A DNA stretch of 7,902 bases from an uncultured Bacilli bacterium (lineage in GTDB: Bacteria > Bacillota_I > Bacilli_A > RF39 > UBA660): assembly GCA_947627145.1 (NCBI GenBank), contig CANQUW010000046.1:1-7902 (forward strand), read 5' to 3'. The translations under genes and the position numbers were made by a program. Below, in pieces: positions 6,012 to 7,902 of this stretch (position 1 is the stretch's first letter; every line of letters begins with the position of its first letter). The notes under the pieces were generated by a model. The model did not search any database. It was not told where the DNA came from and saw only the letters and a list, made by a program, of their open reading frames with translations.

Positions 6012-6647
6012 ATGAACAAAAAAATAATAATTTTAATTGTTGCAATCGCAATTGTTGCAGTAGGAGGAATTGGTTTTTGGTTTATGAGTTCTAACTCTAA
6101 CAAAGGTGATATAAAAACAAATAATACTAATGAAAAAAACAAAATAAATGAAAATGATAATGAAACATCAAACGGCAAAGTTGCAATTATATATTTCTCT
6201 GCAACTGGTACAACAAGAAAAGTTGCAGACTTGATTGAAAATGCAACAGGAGGAGATTCAATAGAGATAGAACCAAAATATGAATATACTGATGATGATT
6301 TAGATTATAATAAAGATAATAGTAGAGCAAATAAAGAACAAAATGATTCTAAAGCAAGACCAGAAATTCAAAACAATATTGAAACTGATTCTTATGATGT
6401 TATTTATCTAGGTTATCCAATTTGGTGGGGAGATGTTCCAAAAATAATTTTAACATTTTTAGATACTAATGATTTAAGTGGAAAGAAAGTAATACCATTC
6501 TGTACTTCTGGAAGTAGTAGTATAAGTGAAAGTCTAGATACTTTAAAAAATTATAATAAAAATGTTAACTGGATTGATGGTAAGAGATTTTCATCTGGAA
6601 CTACTCAAGATGAAATTAATGAATGGGTTAATAGTATAAATAATTAA
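6012..6647 (+). CDS. Membrane-anchored flavodoxin
   Basis: 211 residues in three parts. Residues 1-26 are a short basic start and one hydrophobic segment (IIILIVAIAIVAVGGIGFWF). Residues 27-55 are a polar Asn/Lys-rich tether. Residues 56-211 are a flavodoxin domain. FMN-phosphate loop: SATGTTRK (63-70). Flavin-stacking region: GYPIWWGD (134-141). Third loop: CTSGSSSISES (164-174). The basic residues before the hydrophobic segment predict that the domain lies outside the membrane. There is no lipobox Cys, so it is an anchor or uncleaved signal, not a lipoprotein. It is a paralogue of the next gene. AAGGAG at 5998-6003 supports the start, two bases after the previous stop. I infer electron transfer to or at the outer membrane face; an inward-facing domain is the alternative. 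Confidence 0.88.
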   Translation: MNKKIIILIVAIAIVAVGGIGFWFMSSNSNKGDIKTNNTNEKNKINENDNETSNGKVAIIYFSATGTTRKVADLIENATGGDSIEIEPKYEYTDDDLDYNKDNSRANKEQNDSKARPEIQNNIETDSYDVIYLGYPIWWGDVPKIILTFLDTNDLSGKKVIPFCTSGSSSISESLDTLKNYNKNVNWIDGKRFSSGTTQDEINEWVNSINN

Positions 6648-6667
6648 TAAAAAAGGAGAGATAAAAA

Positions 6668-7132
6668 ATGAATAAAATATTAGTTAGTTATTTTTCAGCA
6701 AGTGGAACAACAAAAAGTGTAGCCGAGAAGGTTGCAAATATTATAGGAGGAGATTTATTTGAAATTGAACCTGTAGAAAAATATACAGATGCTGACTTAA
6801 ATTGGAATGATAGTAGTAGTCGTTCATCAATTGAAATGAAAGATAAAATGTCTCGCCCAGAGATTAAAAATAAAGTTTCTAATTTAAGTGATTATGATAC
6901 TGTTTTAATAGGATTTCCAGTATGGTGGGATTTAGCACCAACAATTATCAATACATTTATAGAAGAAAACAATCTTGAAAATAAAAATGTATATGTATTC
7001 GCAACATCAGGAAGCTCTAGTGTAAATAATAGTTTTAATACATTAAAAAATACTTATAGTAATATTAACTTTATTAGTGCTAAAAGACTTTCAAGTAATT
7101 TAGATGAAAGTGATATAAAAAATTGGATTTAA
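6668..7132 (+). CDS. Flavodoxin (cytosolic)
   Basis: 154 residues, a single flavodoxin domain from the first residue, with no signal or membrane segment. FMN loop SASGTTKS (10-17); IGFPVWWDLAP (81-91); ATSGSSSVNNSFNTLKN (112-128). It shares long blocks with the anchored flavodoxin upstream (EIEP, YT-D-DL, RPEI, the WW motif, TSGSSS, TLKN), by eye near 45% identity, which indicates a tandem duplication followed by gain or loss of the anchor. A one-electron or two-electron FMN carrier, or a flavin reductase of the flavodoxin_4 type. AAGGAG at 6653-6658, nine bases before the ATG. Same operon. Confidence 0.9.
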   Translation: MNKILVSYFSASGTTKSVAEKVANIIGGDLFEIEPVEKYTDADLNWNDSSSRSSIEMKDKMSRPEIKNKVSNLSDYDTVLIGFPVWWDLAPTIINTFIEENNLENKNVYVFATSGSSSVNNSFNTLKNTYSNINFISAKRLSSNLDESDIKNWI

Positions 7133-7160
7133 AATTTAAAAATTTAGAGGAGGAATAAAA

Positions 7161-7493
7161 ATGAAAAAACAAACAGCAGGTAGAGATAATTTAGGTAAGT
7201 TAGCACCTAAATTTGCAGAATTAAATGATGATGTATTATTTGGGGAGGTATGGTCAAGAGAAGATAAACTATCAGCAAGAGATAGAAGCTTAATTACAAT
7301 ATCAGCTTTATTTGCTATGGGACTATATCCACAATTAAAAAGTCATATTGCAATTGGAAAAGAACATGGTCTTACAAAAGAAGAGGTTGTTGAAGTAGTA
7401 ACTCAACTAGCATTCTATTCAGGCTGGCCTAAAGCATGGAGTACTTTTCCATTAATTGAAGAAGTTTACGGAAAGGAAGATGAAAATGAATAA
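7161..7493 (+). CDS. Carboxymuconolactone decarboxylase (CMD) family protein
   Basis: 110 residues, one CMD domain. Visible core: WSREDKLSARDRSLITISALFAMG (about 31-54, with the DRSLITI strand-helix) and SHIAIGKEHGLTKEEVVEVVTQLAFYSGWPKAW (about 61-93, carrying His62 and the GLTKEEVVEV-FYSGWPKA signature). The protein has no Cys at all, so it cannot be an AhpD-type peroxidase acting through CxxC; it belongs with the PcaC-like branch. In such operons these proteins are usually uncharacterised, and a role in the beta-ketoadipate pathway is not supported here, since no other gene of it is present. AGAGGAGG at 7146-7153 gives a strong start. The last eight bases overlap the cupin gene. Confidence 0.9.
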   Translation: MKKQTAGRDNLGKLAPKFAELNDDVLFGEVWSREDKLSARDRSLITISALFAMGLYPQLKSHIAIGKEHGLTKEEVVEVVTQLAFYSGWPKAWSTFPLIEEVYGKEDENE

Positions 7494-7833
7494 AGAAGAA
7501 TTTGAAAAAGTAAATGTATTTGGGAAAGGACAACCTAATGATGCTTTTGCTAAGTATTTTATAGGTAATAGTTATCTAAATCCTATTGCAGCAACAGATA
7601 ATGGTATTAGCTTTGCTAATGTAACATTTGAACCAGGATGTAGAAACAACTGGCATATTCATCATGCTAAAAGTGGTGGAGGACAAGTCTTAATCTGTAC
7701 CGCAGGTTATGGTTACTACCAGGAAGAAGGAAAGGATGTACAAAAACTATCTCCAGGGGATATTGTGATTATTCCAGCAAACGTAAAACATTGGCATGGA
7801 GCACAACCTAACTCGTGCCTGTCACGTGCATAA
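7486..7833 (+). CDS. Cupin-domain protein, apparently C-terminally truncated
   Basis: 115 residues, small single-domain cupin. First metal motif: FEPGCRNNWHIHHAKSGGGQ (48-67) with His57 and His59 and with Gln where Glu is common. Second motif: LSPGDIVIIPANVKHWHG (88-105) with His102 or His104. Likely a metal-dependent isomerase, oxygenase or binding protein; the pairing with a CMD gene is common in Firmicutes. ATG 7486 is chosen because AAGGA at 7473-7477 lies eight bases upstream; it overlaps the CMD stop (ATGAATAA). Family members usually continue after HWHGA with a strand like SWFSHIA-EVPG and an EWLEPV segment, about 20-25 more residues. Here only QPNSCLSRA follows. The lost strand may destabilise the barrel, so it may be a broken gene. 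Confidence 0.8.
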   Translation: MNKEEFEKVNVFGKGQPNDAFAKYFIGNSYLNPIAATDNGISFANVTFEPGCRNNWHIHHAKSGGGQVLICTAGYGYYQEEGKDVQKLSPGDIVIIPANVKHWHGAQPNSCLSRA

Positions 7834-7902
7834 TGACACCAAAAGATAAAACCATTGATATACTTAGTTTTAAAGGGAATATAAATGGAATATCTATTGA
7901 TT
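7833..7902 (+). CDS. Possible start of a further gene, cut by the window end
   Basis: ATG 7833 overlaps the cupin stop (TAATG) and opens a frame that stays open to the window end, about 23 residues beginning MTPKDKTIDILSF. There is no ribosome site, so translation would rely on coupling. No family can be named from so little. It could instead be the displaced tail of another gene joined here. Confidence 0.35.
   Translation, partial: MTPKDKTIDILSFKGNINGISID

Noticed and set aside
7161..7493. AhpD-type alkyl hydroperoxidase
   Set aside because: The protein contains no cysteine, so the required CxxC site is absent.
7807..7840. Possible integron attC site: ACCTAAC near the cupin end fits RYYYAAC
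   Set aside because: No matching GTTRRRY half-site or complementary stem follows before the window end, and no integrase is present.
7830..7840. Inverted 11-base match to operator 1 (GGTGTCATTAT, 4812-4822)
   Set aside because: Only one half-site TGACACC is present, without its partner. An 11-base match is expected by chance among this many pairs of positions.
1..7902. Alternative genetic code as in Mollicutes (TGA = Trp)
   Set aside because: Trp residues use TGG throughout, and TGA ends the TetR-family gene exactly at the overlap with the next start.

Overview
This is a very AT-rich window (GC roughly a quarter to 30%) with standard stop codons (TGA ends the TetR-family gene), strong AGGAGG-type ribosome binding sites and every gene on the + strand. 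It fits a low-GC Firmicutes/Bacillota (Clostridia, Erysipelotrichia or related gut Bacilli). No rRNA, tRNA, CRISPR array, transposase or integrase is visible, and no gap without a gene exceeds 200 bases.

Layout. Positions 1-1357 hold a 5'-truncated NUDIX hydrolase, a GyrI-like small-molecule-binding protein and a TfoX-N-type protein. These are small, closely spaced accessory genes, and an imperfect intergenic repeat flanks the third. Positions 1485-2652 hold an XRE-type regulator with a DUF2975-like membrane domain, overlapped by a small helical protein. Positions 2660-3426 hold a DUF2798-type membrane protein behind an unusually structured leader, closed by a clear terminator. Positions 3546-4683 hold a divergent Ham1/RdgB-like pyrophosphatase and a second NUDIX hydrolase, closed by a strong terminator at 4743-4784.

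Positions 4805-7902 hold the most coherent unit. It is an operon of a TetR-family regulator, an FMN reductase with a cysteine cluster, a membrane-anchored flavodoxin, a paralogous cytosolic flavodoxin, a cysteine-free carboxymuconolactone decarboxylase (CMD)-like protein and a cupin, plus the start of another reading frame. Its sigma-A promoter (TTGACG-N17-TATAAT) carries two 13-bp palindromes of form TGAC-N5-GTCA, one over the -35 box and one at the expected transcription start. This is a typical arrangement for self-repression. I infer an inducible flavin-based redox or detoxification module, possibly linking the cytoplasm to the outer face of the membrane; the substrate is unknown.

The cupin ends about 20 residues short in a locally GC-rich patch and runs into a new frame. 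That may be a recombination scar, a sequencing error or an assembly join near the end of the window.
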